From a virus, in IMG/VR virus record IMGVR_UViG_3300031772_000221, positions 1 to 27,773 of that record: a DNA stretch of 27,773 nucleotides; one strand, written 5' to 3'. Position numbers and translations under genes: made by a program. Below the pieces are notes generated by a model, which did not search any database, was not told the origin of the DNA, and saw only the letters and a program-made list of their open reading frames with translations. Positions 1 through 8,375 of the stretch are shown here, one piece after another; the stretch's first letter is position 1, and the number at the start of each line of letters is the position of its first letter.

Positions 1-1
1 A

Positions 2-160
2 ATGACGTAAAATATGACCGCCGTGGGCGATTAACTCAGAGGTAACCTTTTTCGCCCTCCCCTGATATACCCGAGAACGGTAGGCTATATGGGGAGAACC
101 GACTTCCCGAAGGATAACGCGCCGTCCCGTTTTATCCTCTGTTTCCGCACGTTTGGTCAA
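2..160 (-). CDS. Partial hypothetical protein running off the left edge
   Basis: On the minus strand an open frame runs from a TTG at 160 to the window edge (53 codons, no stop). The product is a charged, globular-looking sequence containing KTGRRVILREVGSPHIAYR. The frame is closed upstream by TGA at 176-178, so TTG is the best visible start. It lies in the same direction as, and just downstream of, the papain-like gene, where another late gene would be expected. I do not recognise a family. Most of the first 258 bases are otherwise unassigned. An imperfect inverted repeat at 112-137 lies inside this frame and has no U tract. The amino acid composition looks coding, but the fragment is short and the start is non-ATG. 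Confidence 0.35.
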   Translation of the reverse strand, partial: MTKRAETEDKTGRRVILREVGSPHIAYRSRVYQGRAKKVTSELIAHGGHILRH

Positions 161-188
161 GATATGGTCAAGGTCTCAGGTGGCTGTG

Positions 189-257
189 CTACCTACACCG
201 CTTCGCCCCCCTGAACAAGCACTTCAGCCAACGCCGGATGTCCGGACGATTCTGCAT
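189..257 (-). CDS. Possible 22-residue basic peptide
   Basis: A short minus-strand frame starts at ATG 257 and ends at TAG 189. It encodes a basic peptide beginning MQNRPDIRRWLKCLF. A GGGAGG sequence sits 7 bases upstream of the ATG, which is good ribosome binding spacing. However, that sequence is also the coding end of the preceding gene (Gly-Gly-Arg). The ATG overlaps the end of that gene, as many starts in this window do. No family is recognised. It may be chance. Confidence 0.2.
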   Translation of the reverse strand: MQNRPDIRRWLKCLFRGAKRCR

Positions 258-258
258 C

Positions 259-855
259 TCATAACCTCCCACCGTCGGCAATCCATTCCCAATCATGAAC
301 GCAGGCACGGGCAGCTTGCAGTAAATTATCGGGAGGGGCATTGTGAGGCTCGTCGATGCCGGTGTCGACTCCCAGGTCCTTCAATATCTGGACAACCAGC
401 TCCGAGCATCCGAACCGCTTGGCCTCCTCCCGCTTCAGCCAGTTACGGATCGGCTGGAGAACCAGCCACACCAGGGGCTGAAGGACGAGCGATAGGCGCA
501 TAATCCACAGGACGTAGAGGAAATAATCATAGCCGCATCCGATATACGCCCTGGCCGTCCATTGGACATTTTCAGGCGGGAGTATTTTATTATTCCTAAG
601 GACAACCCACTTGCGGGCCTTAAACATATCGGCGGTTGGGCGTAACTTGACCCCACCGATGGAAGACGAGATGTTATTGACATCGTCATAGACCATCTCG
701 GCGTGCGTTGCCGGGTCGCGGATACCAAATACTGCGTTAATCATGAAAGCGATTAATCGACTGCTCCAGATAACGATAACATCGCCGGGGTGGAGGTCCA
801 GGTCCGGCACGAGCCGTCCGTAGCCGATCCCGATCTTGTCGTCTGAAATCATCAT
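259..855 (-). CDS. Permuted papain-like (NlpC/P60, YiiX-type) protein
   Basis: The 198-residue product has the order of motifs seen in permuted NlpC/P60 enzymes (YiiX/YebB/LRAT-like). An early HPGDVIVIW strand is followed by THAEMVYDD with the candidate catalytic His51, and then by FGCSELV with the candidate Cys150. Members of this fold cleave or transfer acyl and peptide bonds, often in cell walls or lipids. A hydrophobic stretch at about residues 111-137 lies between the two motifs, which is unusual for a soluble hydrolase and suggests membrane contact. The gene follows the fibre genes, so a role in wall penetration or lysis is plausible but inferred. The AGGAG sequence is only two bases from ATG 855, so the in-frame ATG at 852 may be the real start. 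Confidence 0.6.
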   Translation of the reverse strand: MMISDDKIGIGYGRLVPDLDLHPGDVIVIWSSRLIAFMINAVFGIRDPATHAEMVYDDVNNISSSIGGVKLRPTADMFKARKWVVLRNNKILPPENVQWTARAYIGCGYDYFLYVLWIMRLSLVLQPLVWLVLQPIRNWLKREEAKRFGCSELVVQILKDLGVDTGIDEPHNAPPDNLLQAARACVHDWEWIADGGRL

Positions 856-860
856 GTCTC

Positions 861-1520
861 CTATGCGATGGACAGAAGGTGCACGGAAAGATAAGTCAAG
901 GTTTCGGTTCCAGAAACGTCAACGGTATCAACATTTCCAGTATTGACATTCATTGCATAGAGTTCGACATAGCCGGAAGCGGCGAGATAAACGATATCGG
1001 CGACGGTTGCTCCCATTTGTCCGTAAGTATTGTTCACGGCCATGTTCAGGCCTGCGGCATATCTGGATCCGTTCACGTAAATCGCGGCAACGACGCCTAT
1101 CGCATCCGTGGTCGGGCAGTTGATAAAATAAACCGCACCCGTCACCGCATAATATCCGGACACGGGGGCCACAAAGCGGTAGTTAGTAACCGAATCAAAA
1201 TTATTACCGGAATCATAGGTCTCGGCATTAAGCAAAACCTTAGTATAAATGTTGTGAGTTAGGTTTAATTGGTCAGCACTGAGGTATGCCCTTGCCCGTG
1301 TTGTGGTATTGACTTGCTTCGCCCCGAGATGCAGGTGGTCGAATGTCGGCCCGTCTGCCGTCGTCAATCCCGCCACCGCCGCCTGATTCAACGTCGCCCA
1401 AAGCTTATCCCCGCGCCAGTACTGGGCCGTCGTCCCTGCCGCCACATTCAGTTTGCCGACCTGCTTTTGAAGCGCCGCGACCGTTCCGGCGAGGTAGCTT
1501 AGTTCGTTTTCATTCGGCAT
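861..1520 (-). CDS. Tail fibre/virion protein with C1q-like C-terminal domain
   Basis: The 219-residue product begins with a short coiled-coil-like segment (about residues 1-25). A phage fibre linker with YWRGDKLWATLNQA follows at about residues 34-47. From about residue 75 to the end the sequence resembles a C1q/TNF-type jelly roll: a hydrated strand start (RAYLSADQLNL), a central FVAPVSGYYAVTGAVYF motif, and a final TLTYLSVHLL strand. Such domains trimerise and bind surface ligands at the ends of phage fibres. It lies next to the collar-domain fibre gene, which supports a host-recognition or tail-decoration role. The family call rests on pattern recognition only. Confidence 0.6.
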   Translation of the reverse strand: MPNENELSYLAGTVAALQKQVGKLNVAAGTTAQYWRGDKLWATLNQAAVAGLTTADGPTFDHLHLGAKQVNTTTRARAYLSADQLNLTHNIYTKVLLNAETYDSGNNFDSVTNYRFVAPVSGYYAVTGAVYFINCPTTDAIGVVAAIYVNGSRYAAGLNMAVNNTYGQMGATVADIVYLAASGYVELYAMNVNTGNVDTVDVSGTETLTYLSVHLLSIA

Positions 1521-1790
1521 TTATTTCTTTTTCCTGTCGGCGATGGCGACCCCTTGGCCCGCAACCTTTGACATGTTCTCCCGGATGACATCCTCGCGCT
1601 CCTTCGAGAATTCGATGACGACGTTGAAGGGGATCTCGATCCGCCGTCCGTCCTCCAGAATCAAATATCGCGCCTGAATCGCCTGCTGATTCCGGTTCCT
1701 ATCCTCGAACCAGATAAGTCCGTCGCCCTTCACGTTCCGGAACGTCCTTGAGAAGATTGATCCCGGCTTCCTGATTTTCACGCTATACAT
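1521..1790 (-). CDS. Small hypothetical tail-region protein
   Basis: The 89-residue product has a beta-rich pattern (WFEDRNRNQQAIQARYLIL, then RRIEIPFNVVIEF) and a basic C-terminus (DRKKK). An AGGAG sequence lies a good distance before ATG 1790. It sits between two fibre genes, and its stop is directly followed by the next gene's ATG at 1520, so the two are probably translationally coupled. No family is recognised. Possible roles are a fibre chaperone or a small virion component, but nothing in the sequence decides between them. Confidence 0.55.
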   Translation of the reverse strand: MYSVKIRKPGSIFSRTFRNVKGDGLIWFEDRNRNQQAIQARYLILEDGRRIEIPFNVVIEFSKEREDVIRENMSKVAGQGVAIADRKKK

Positions 1791-1811
1791 TTCTTTGTCT
1801 CCTTCCTGAAA

Positions 1812-3116
1812 TTATGCCGCCAAAACATATTGCAAGAACATCACGGCCAAAAATGACGGTCTGTTTTCCGTCGCGCTTGCCGCGCCAGTACTGCCCGAAA
1901 TTGTGTGGTTGTGGGACGATCCGGCGCCTGTCGCCGCGCCCGAGGCGGTATGGGCATGGGACGATCCGGCGCCCGTCGCCGCGCCCGAGGCGGTATGGGC
2001 ATGGGACGATCCGGCGCCCGTCGCCGCGCCCGAAGCGGTATGGGCATGGGACGATCCGGCCGCCGTCGATCCTGATATCGCATGGTTGTGCGATGAGCCT
2101 GCCGCCGTCGATCCGCTCAGGGCGTGCCCGTGCGACGACCCCGCTCCGCTCGTGCCCGTATAAATATTATGATAGTGCACGCCAGCAGAACCCGAATCGA
2201 ACGCCGCGATATTGGTGTCGTGTGTATGCTCTCCTGGGTAGTTAGCACCTGTTCCGCTTTTAACGTAACTGCTCGATGTCGGTCCTGTAGATTCGGTGCT
2301 CGGCGGGTTGACCGTATGGACGTGCGCCCCCTCGTTATTTGTCGAAAACGACCCCGGGCCATGCGTATGCGCCGCCTCCGCCTCCGCCGCCAACGTCCCG
2401 CCCGCGTGCGCGTGGCTCGCCTCCGCCGCATTGGATAGCCCCGTAGCCCCGTGCGTGTGGCTCGCCTCCGCGTTGACCGTCACCGCTCCCGCCGCGTGCG
2501 TGTGGCTCGCCTCCGCGTTGACCGTCACCGCTCCCGCCGCGTGCGTGTGGCTCGCCTCCGCGTTGACCGTCACCGCTCCCGCCGCGTGCGTGTGGCTCGC
2601 CTCCGCCGCGTTTACTAATGACCCCACCACATGCGTATGCGCGCTTGAGCTCGATCCCCCTATTCCCCCGACGGTATTACCCCCCATTAAAAATCTATCA
2701 TCCGTCAGATTCGGCAAGTACCGGCCGGGCCCGTTGTATATCGTCGACCCCGGTATGTTGAGCGCCGCTCCATCACAGACATACCAACCCTTCCCATTCA
2801 ATAGCGCGTTGATCCCGGCGGCATCGTTTGACGCGCCGAGGACCCTGGTATATCCGGCGTTTGCGCCATTGGTAAAATATCCGCCGCTCCAGGGAATGAT
2901 CATCCCTTCGGGGAAAACAGAGATGGCAGGCACAAGATCGACTGGCCCGGCAAGTTTCTGAAGTATCATCTTCTGATTCGTCTTGTCGAACCAGATCATT
3001 CCCTCCTGGAGATCGCCCGGATTCGTCGTCTTTGCAAAATGATTCTTCAGCCGGTTATAAGCTTGATAAGCAAGTTTATCATTGAGGACGGCATCGCTAC
3101 CTTGCGCTAAGCTCAT
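1812..3116 (-). CDS. Tail fibre with collar domain and HxH metal-binding repeats
   Basis: The 434-residue product has an N-terminal segment ending near residue 60. A tail-collar domain follows, with PEGMIIPWSGGYF, a GWYVCDG motif, and PNLTDDRFLMGG. The C-terminal end, ENRPSFLAVMFLQYVLAA, is the usual last piece of collar domains. Between these parts lies a long Gly/Ala/Ser region with 16 HxH motifs (SHTH, SHAH, SHNH and others) spaced about 15-25 residues apart. In the T4 long tail fibre tip, HxH motifs of three chains coordinate iron and hold a thin needle together. I infer the same here. AAGGAG precedes ATG 3116. Nearly exact 45-bp repeats in the DNA suggest the shaft can lengthen or shorten. 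Confidence 0.8.
   Translation of the reverse strand: MSLAQGSDAVLNDKLAYQAYNRLKNHFAKTTNPGDLQEGMIWFDKTNQKMILQKLAGPVDLVPAISVFPEGMIIPWSGGYFTNGANAGYTRVLGASNDAAGINALLNGKGWYVCDGAALNIPGSTIYNGPGRYLPNLTDDRFLMGGNTVGGIGGSSSSAHTHVVGSLVNAAEASHTHAAGAVTVNAEASHTHAAGAVTVNAEASHTHAAGAVTVNAEASHTHGATGLSNAAEASHAHAGGTLAAEAEAAHTHGPGSFSTNNEGAHVHTVNPPSTESTGPTSSSYVKSGTGANYPGEHTHDTNIAAFDSGSAGVHYHNIYTGTSGAGSSHGHALSGSTAAGSSHNHAISGSTAAGSSHAHTASGAATGAGSSHAHTASGAATGAGSSHAHTASGAATGAGSSHNHTISGSTGAASATENRPSFLAVMFLQYVLAA
1913..2047 (-). repeat. Three 45-bp tandem repeats in the fibre gene
   Basis: Units at 1913-1957, 1958-2002 and 2003-2047 are nearly identical (isolated C/T and G/A differences). Each encodes the 15-residue unit GSSHAHTASGAATGA. 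A degenerate fourth unit continues beyond 2048 with altered sequence. The repeats sit in the C-terminal half of the HxH fibre shaft. Because each unit is a whole number of codons, slippage would change shaft length without breaking the frame. Confidence 0.9.
2464..2598 (-). repeat. Second set of three 45-bp tandem repeats
   Basis: Units at 2464-2508, 2509-2553 and 2554-2598 are essentially identical and encode the 15-residue unit EASHTHAAGAVTVNA. Flanking sequence on both sides holds decayed versions (for example EASHTHGATGLSNAA). This set has a different sequence from the 1913-2047 set but the same unit length and the same HxH spacing. Two independent local expansions of a 15-residue structural repeat are therefore likely. 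Confidence 0.9.
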
Positions 3117-3127
3117 GGTCCATCTCC

Positions 3128-4771
3128 TTATTCGTCATTCATCGACTTCCCGATATCGCCATTTGAGAACTTTCCCGTAATCTCATCGCATAGATATCCG
3201 TAAAAGTGATCCGCGCCAACGTCGGTCCAAGACTCATCCACGGATCCCTCGCCGCCCAAAATGAATTCATATCCGTAGAAATTGGAAACGCATTCAAACT
3301 GTCCATAGAGGACGAAATTATTGGGATCAAGTTCCATCCTCCTCAGCTGAAAAAATGCCCCCACATATCCGAGCGGCCCCGGCCCGTCATAGTGGGTCAT
3401 GCGAACGATTGTACCCAATGATAGAGAAAACATCTTGAGCGGCAGGACGAATGTTTCAAGGGCAATCGGTTGTCGTTGTCGGACGACTTTCCGGCTGGCA
3501 AGGTCATAGGCCGTGGCTGCGCTTCGCACGAAATAGAGCGTCGGATTTAATTTATAGACTCCATCGTAAAGCGTCTGACTCGCCTCGTCCTCATAAAAAT
3601 GATAATTCTTGAAATTCTGCACGGCGTAATCATAGTTATACCCCGGCCGGCACCAGTTCCCGATGAGGTCGACCCGCTGATTCGGCGCATATTTCAAGAT
3701 GTCTTTATAGTCATAATAATGCGGCGCCGCGGCAAGATCGAGCGTTCCGCCCAGGTATTGAAATTTTATCAATCCCGTCGCCGTGTCATACCAGATATCA
3801 AGCTCGAATTCGTTTGAAATTTCATCCTTCCAAGCGGCGAGCGTTTTTTCCTCCGCCATGATCCCATCAAGGGTGTAGCCGCGCTGAGCCTCCTCCGCGA
3901 TCGCGTCCGCGTAGCTCATCGGGTCAAAGTCTCCGGATACATAGCCGCAGAAATTCTCGGCGAAGGACTTGAACGCCGCAACCGGCCCCATCGGCTCAGA
4001 TCCTGTTATGAATGCCGCATCGCATGTCACGAGATCCGAGATCGTCGGGTTGACGCCGGGCTTCCAGGCGATGACACTATGGACTTTCCCGTCAATCGTT
4101 GTGCCAGCGATTGTATAGTGCGTATCGACGGCCTTGAGCGTTCCGTTGATCCTGACATTCGTCACGGTCAGGGCCGTCCCATGTTGCAAGCCGATCAAGT
4201 GCTTTTCCGCATCCACGGTTGCATCGACCATGAACGCCTTGAGCGGTCCCGTCGCCGATGAGACTGTTCCCCAAATGATCGGGATAATCAAGCCAGTCAT
4301 CCCGCCTGCCGCGTTGGGATAATCCGTCGCCGTGATTCTTTTATCGGGATATTTCTCAGAGAAGTTTTTGACGTATTGTTCGGCCCAGACCGCAAACCTC
4401 ATGTCATCAAGGGGTTGGTATTTATATATTCTTCCCGAAAAAATAACCAGAGCGTCGGCTAAATCTTCGTTTGGGAATGCCACTGAGACAATCAGATTCC
4501 GATTCTTCAATCCCTCCTCAAGCATCGCCGTTCGAAGATCCCGGTCCGGATCCGCAATGATGATCTCAATATCGGCGGCCTCATACGTTCGGCTTAAGTC
4601 TCCGATGGAAGTCGCAATATTCGGAAGCGATAAAATCCGTCCGGCGAAAGGCGCGCTATTTTCCGGGCGGATAAAATCGATTGCCAGCCTTTTCGTCCCG
4701 TTATCGAGGAAGATATCGACGAGGATGACCGGCTCGTTGACGAATTTATCGGCTTCTGTTTGCCAGCTCAT
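3128..4771 (-). CDS. Tail tip/hub-like structural protein
   Basis: The 547-residue product starts with a segment about cognate-ring proteins of siphovirus tail tips (early strands ending in AIDFIRPE and an IEIIIADPDRDLR motif). It then continues into a long region rich in aromatic and charged residues, without coiled coil or membrane segments. The position after the tape measure and distal tail genes, and before the fibre gene, is where siphoviruses place hub or tail-associated proteins. A clear ribosome binding sequence (GAGGCGGG) precedes ATG 4771. No catalytic motif is visible. The exact homologue (gp27-like hub or a receptor-proximal tail protein) cannot be decided by eye. Confidence 0.55.
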   Translation of the reverse strand: MSWQTEADKFVNEPVILVDIFLDNGTKRLAIDFIRPENSAPFAGRILSLPNIATSIGDLSRTYEAADIEIIIADPDRDLRTAMLEEGLKNRNLIVSVAFPNEDLADALVIFSGRIYKYQPLDDMRFAVWAEQYVKNFSEKYPDKRITATDYPNAAGGMTGLIIPIIWGTVSSATGPLKAFMVDATVDAEKHLIGLQHGTALTVTNVRINGTLKAVDTHYTIAGTTIDGKVHSVIAWKPGVNPTISDLVTCDAAFITGSEPMGPVAAFKSFAENFCGYVSGDFDPMSYADAIAEEAQRGYTLDGIMAEEKTLAAWKDEISNEFELDIWYDTATGLIKFQYLGGTLDLAAAPHYYDYKDILKYAPNQRVDLIGNWCRPGYNYDYAVQNFKNYHFYEDEASQTLYDGVYKLNPTLYFVRSAATAYDLASRKVVRQRQPIALETFVLPLKMFSLSLGTIVRMTHYDGPGPLGYVGAFFQLRRMELDPNNFVLYGQFECVSNFYGYEFILGGEGSVDESWTDVGADHFYGYLCDEITGKFSNGDIGKSMNDE

Positions 4772-4781
4772 GTCCCGCCTC

Positions 4782-5594
4782 TCATGTCTCGATCTGTATT
4801 CGACCCCGCGATAATTCCCTGAATTCGAGCATGAGCCCCGTCAAAAACGCCCTGGCATATTGTTCTGTCCACGAGGTTCTATCCGCCGACCGGACATAAT
4901 AGAGATCCACCGCGTCGTTGTTCGGAATCAAAACGAACGGATAGGCTCCGCCGCGCGTATACTCCAGAAGTTCCAGGATGTCCGGGATGGCATGGGCTAC
5001 CAAGGAAGCGTTCCATGAGAGCGAGAAACTCCTGCGCCTTTGCTCCAGCTTATGGGCATAACAGACGCCACCCTGCGTCTCGTTGTAAATATTCCGGTAA
5101 TCGACCCCGGTTTGAAAGTCCGAAAAATCATCAAGGAACGTGTGGACGCCCAGACCGGCAACGACCTTGCCGACCTCTAAAAATGAATCACCGATATTGC
5201 AGTAACATCCGTTGAAATCTATTTCCCAGTATCGCTGAGCACTCATGGGTATGGCAAAGTAGGATTTCATGTCCAATGCTCGCCACGGGATGACCCGTGA
5301 TTCTCCGCTGGGCGTTGGCCCGCCGGACGATAAGAAGTCCGTCGTGTACGTCCGAATCGTCACATCGCCGGCACGAAGGTTCGTATTCAAAAGCGCCCAG
5401 AATCTCGGACTGACTCCTGCTCCGAAAGTAATCTGGATTTTCCCCCCGATTGCACCCCTTGCCGTCTCCCCCATTTCGATCGTCCGGATATTTGAGGCCG
5501 GATAATCCGCGATCGCACCCGTGATTGTAATATCGGCCGCCGCGAGTGGCTCAATCAAATCATCGATCAGGGTGAAGTACGTTAGATTTTTCAT
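4782..5594 (-). CDS. Distal tail-like protein
   Basis: The 270-residue product is a beta-rich protein with an N-terminal section that describes a displaced scalar-type fold (ADYPASNIRTIEMG, then RFWALLNTNLRAGDV). A C-terminal half contains SFSLSWNASL and ends in LEFRELSRGRIQIE. Such proteins cap the tail tube at its distal end and carry the hub. The ATG overlaps the tape measure stop by an ATGA, which fits the usual tape measure, distal tail, hub order. The identification relies on context and general shape more than on a signature motif. Confidence 0.5.
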   Translation of the reverse strand: MKNLTYFTLIDDLIEPLAAADITITGAIADYPASNIRTIEMGETARGAIGGKIQITFGAGVSPRFWALLNTNLRAGDVTIRTYTTDFLSSGGPTPSGESRVIPWRALDMKSYFAIPMSAQRYWEIDFNGCYCNIGDSFLEVGKVVAGLGVHTFLDDFSDFQTGVDYRNIYNETQGGVCYAHKLEQRRRSFSLSWNASLVAHAIPDILELLEYTRGGAYPFVLIPNNDAVDLYYVRSADRTSWTEQYARAFLTGLMLEFRELSRGRIQIET

Positions 5595-8374
5595 GCGATC
5601 GCCTCAAGGTATCTATTGACGTTCCGCGTCAGGCCGCCCCTATTTTGCCGGAACATCTCATCAATTATTTCGCGTCCCTGCGTTTTAAATAGCCGTTCAA
5701 CGCTCGGACCGTCGATCGCTTGAATAGATATGTGGTAATTATTCACAACCGGCCCGCCTGCGCCCGGACCCCGCCCACCGCTAAGACCGGGTTGCGGGAT
5801 CCCCGCGAGCGGACGTCCGGCTAGGTAGTCATCGAGTCCCCCGATGATCTCGGGTTTGCGCTCGCCCAGGCTAGCCCATTGCGGGGTCCATGCGATACCG
5901 CCCGCGGCAAAGTTATCGCCCCTGGGTGTTCTAGGCTCCCTGGGTTCCCTGCCGCCCGGCCTCTCCCCTTCACCCCCTCTACCGCGACCGGGAGCCGGAT
6001 ATCCATTACCTATCGTCGGTGCGCCGGGTATGTAGGGAAAAGAGTCCCCCAGTAATCCAAATAAACCCAATAAGGCTGTTACCGCAATCGCAATAGCCGC
6101 GAGGGTTGTTAGGAACGCACCCGCAGCCGCGGCCATCGTAGCGAAGGATGCAGTCGCTACCGTCGCCGACGCTGCCGCCGTGGCTCCTATGCTCGCAATG
6201 GCGGGATTGATAATTCCAATAGAGACTAGAAGTGCCGTGATAAATTTTACCATCCATTCTGCGATCATCTGTCCGATCACGCGGAAGAAAGCATCTTTGA
6301 TATTGCCCCATATTTCCGCCATGAAATCCCTGAATGTAGTCAGGCCCTGACACCACTTAGATATAGCGTCGCCGAATCCCCGGGCAATATCATTCAGCAT
6401 CCCGGCGAAATAGTCCGTGGTATCCTGCAGGGGTTTTTTGGCCCCGTCGGGGATTTTTTTCCATCCCTTGGCGATCTCGTCCAGATCGGATGCCATCTGA
6501 TCAACGGTATAATCGCCAACCTCCTCAATTTCCCTCATCGCGGCGAGTGCCACTTCTTCCAACTTGGACAACGCGATATCCATGTGCTGGCTCACGGCAT
6601 CTGCCGCCGGAATAAGGGATAATTTCATGGAACTACTGAGCGATTCAATTTCCGAACGAATCTTTGCGATTTGCTCTTCGGTCATCAGCCCGCGATAGAG
6701 GAGCAAGGCGTCGTTGAGTTTCTTGATTCTGGCTTCGGCGTCAGCGCGGAATGTGATGCCGAGCTGTTCGGCGAGCGACTTGGTTTCGCTCTTCAACCCG
6801 CTCATCCCGTCCTTGAGCCCGATGATCTTATCCTGGAGCACCTTGACCTGGCCAGGCGTGGCTTCAGTCGTTCTCTTAAATTCTTCCAATGCTTTCTCGG
6901 CCGCATCGAGTTCTTTGGTGAGTTCCGTTTTTGTCTTAACGCCAAGTGCTTTAAGAACTTCTCCTAAATTGTACCCACCCGTTCCCATGTCTTTTGCAAG
7001 ACCCAGCCAGACTGCACCCTTATCGATCCACTTAATAATTGTTTCTTTGTTTGCGGCAAGGATGGCATCGGTCGCTTTAACCGAAGTGCTCCATTCCTTC
7101 CAGACCGCCGGACCCCGCTCCATTGTCTGCTGGATGGCATCCATCGATGGCTTGAGGACCTTGAGCGACGCGGCAAACTCTACGGCCTTTTTCTTGGCTT
7201 CCGCCATCTGCTGGGCTATTTCCATCTTGAACGACTTGGCAAACCAAGACCCACCTATGATTTCATTGGCTTCCCTAACGGCCTGAGTCCAAACCTTAAT
7301 CGTCTGGGTCACCGCTTCGAGAACGGCCCCGAACTTCTCGGCAATCGTCTTCCCTGGAGCGATGGCTATCAATAGGGCTATGACCCCCGCCGTCGCCAAG
7401 CCAACGGGTGAAATGAGCGCCGCGAACCCGCCCTGGAGTATCCCAAGGGCAATCTTTATGGCGGCCATGTTTTTTATGACCGCCACCATGCCCAACATGA
7501 GTGGCCCCAGAATGGATAGGAAAACGCCAATTCCGAGCGTGACCTCACTTAATCCCTTCACCAATCCGGGGTGCTCTTTCCCCCATGCTATCACTTTGAC
7601 GACGATCTCCGTGACCCCCTTGATAAGTCCCTGAAGCGACGGAATGAGGCTCATGCCGATCTGCATGAAAACGCCTTGTACCCCGCCCCCCAAATCCACC
7701 AGGGCGTCATTAAAATCGGAGCAAGCCTTCGCGGCCTCTGCCGTCAATACTTTTCCGAGCCTCGTCGCTTGATCCGCCTCTTTTTTCAGTCCATCGGCCC
7801 CAAGGTTCAGTGTCGGGATAAGCTTCATTCCACCTTTCCCGAGAAGATCAACCGAGAACGTCGTCTTTTTGGCCCCGTCTTCCATCCCCTTAAATTTTGT
7901 GGCAACGTCGAATAAGACATCGGTCATAGGCCGAAGTTCCCCGGTAGAAGTATCGTGAATGGAAATTCCCAGATCCTCGAATAACTTAATGGCATCTTTA
8001 TTTCCATTGTTCGCATCAACCATCTTCCCGGAAAGGAATTTCATCCCGACGGCTAAATCCTGGGCCGATGCCCCATTCTTTCTCAGCGCCCCATCCAGCC
8101 CGGTCAGGAGCTCCACGCTGGCCCCGGTCCGTTGGTGCATCTCATCCATCTCGTCGCCATAATCGGCCGTCTTCTTAATCATCATCCCCATGCTAGCGGT
8201 AATCGCCGCGCCGACTACGGTGAGCGTTTTGCCGAGAGCCTTGAAATCCTGTTCATGGCGCAGGACCAGCCCGGAAAGGCTGGTCTGGTCTTTCTTAACC
8301 GTCTCGACAGACTTCTGCCAGCCCGCGATGTTCAGTTCCAAGCGGCCGATTACAGCGCCCGCATCGAAGCTCAA
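5591..8374 (-). CDS. Tail tape measure protein
   Basis: At 927 residues it is one of the two longest products of the region. The N-terminus (AGAVIGRLELNIAGWQKSV) and the following hydrophobic helix (about residues 48-65) with KTADYGDEMDEM are typical of tape measure proteins. A lattice of long helices and several hydrophobic stretches follows, including one at about residues 690-770 that could insert into the host membrane during DNA entry. A Gly/Arg/Pro-rich linker lies near residues 780-815. Length should set tail length, giving a tail of roughly 140 nm by the usual scaling. The start is TTG at 8374, supported by GGAGGG 7-8 bases upstream. Confidence 0.9.
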   Translation of the reverse strand: MSFDAGAVIGRLELNIAGWQKSVETVKKDQTSLSGLVLRHEQDFKALGKTLTVVGAAITASMGMMIKKTADYGDEMDEMHQRTGASVELLTGLDGALRKNGASAQDLAVGMKFLSGKMVDANNGNKDAIKLFEDLGISIHDTSTGELRPMTDVLFDVATKFKGMEDGAKKTTFSVDLLGKGGMKLIPTLNLGADGLKKEADQATRLGKVLTAEAAKACSDFNDALVDLGGGVQGVFMQIGMSLIPSLQGLIKGVTEIVVKVIAWGKEHPGLVKGLSEVTLGIGVFLSILGPLMLGMVAVIKNMAAIKIALGILQGGFAALISPVGLATAGVIALLIAIAPGKTIAEKFGAVLEAVTQTIKVWTQAVREANEIIGGSWFAKSFKMEIAQQMAEAKKKAVEFAASLKVLKPSMDAIQQTMERGPAVWKEWSTSVKATDAILAANKETIIKWIDKGAVWLGLAKDMGTGGYNLGEVLKALGVKTKTELTKELDAAEKALEEFKRTTEATPGQVKVLQDKIIGLKDGMSGLKSETKSLAEQLGITFRADAEARIKKLNDALLLYRGLMTEEQIAKIRSEIESLSSSMKLSLIPAADAVSQHMDIALSKLEEVALAAMREIEEVGDYTVDQMASDLDEIAKGWKKIPDGAKKPLQDTTDYFAGMLNDIARGFGDAISKWCQGLTTFRDFMAEIWGNIKDAFFRVIGQMIAEWMVKFITALLVSIGIINPAIASIGATAAASATVATASFATMAAAAGAFLTTLAAIAIAVTALLGLFGLLGDSFPYIPGAPTIGNGYPAPGRGRGGEGERPGGREPREPRTPRGDNFAAGGIAWTPQWASLGERKPEIIGGLDDYLAGRPLAGIPQPGLSGGRGPGAGGPVVNNYHISIQAIDGPSVERLFKTQGREIIDEMFRQNRGGLTRNVNRYLEAIA

Positions 8375-8375
8375 G

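Noticed and set aside
112-137. Inverted repeat GGATAACG...CGTTTTATCC
   Set aside because: The stem has a bulge and no U tract in either direction, so it is not a convincing terminator.
1907-2610. CRISPR-like tandem repeats
   Set aside because: The units are adjacent with no spacers and are coding repeats in the fibre gene.
2296-2961. A repetitive 221-codon plus-strand frame
   Set aside because: The repeats are the reverse complement of the fibre's HxH repeats; the frame is open because of base composition.
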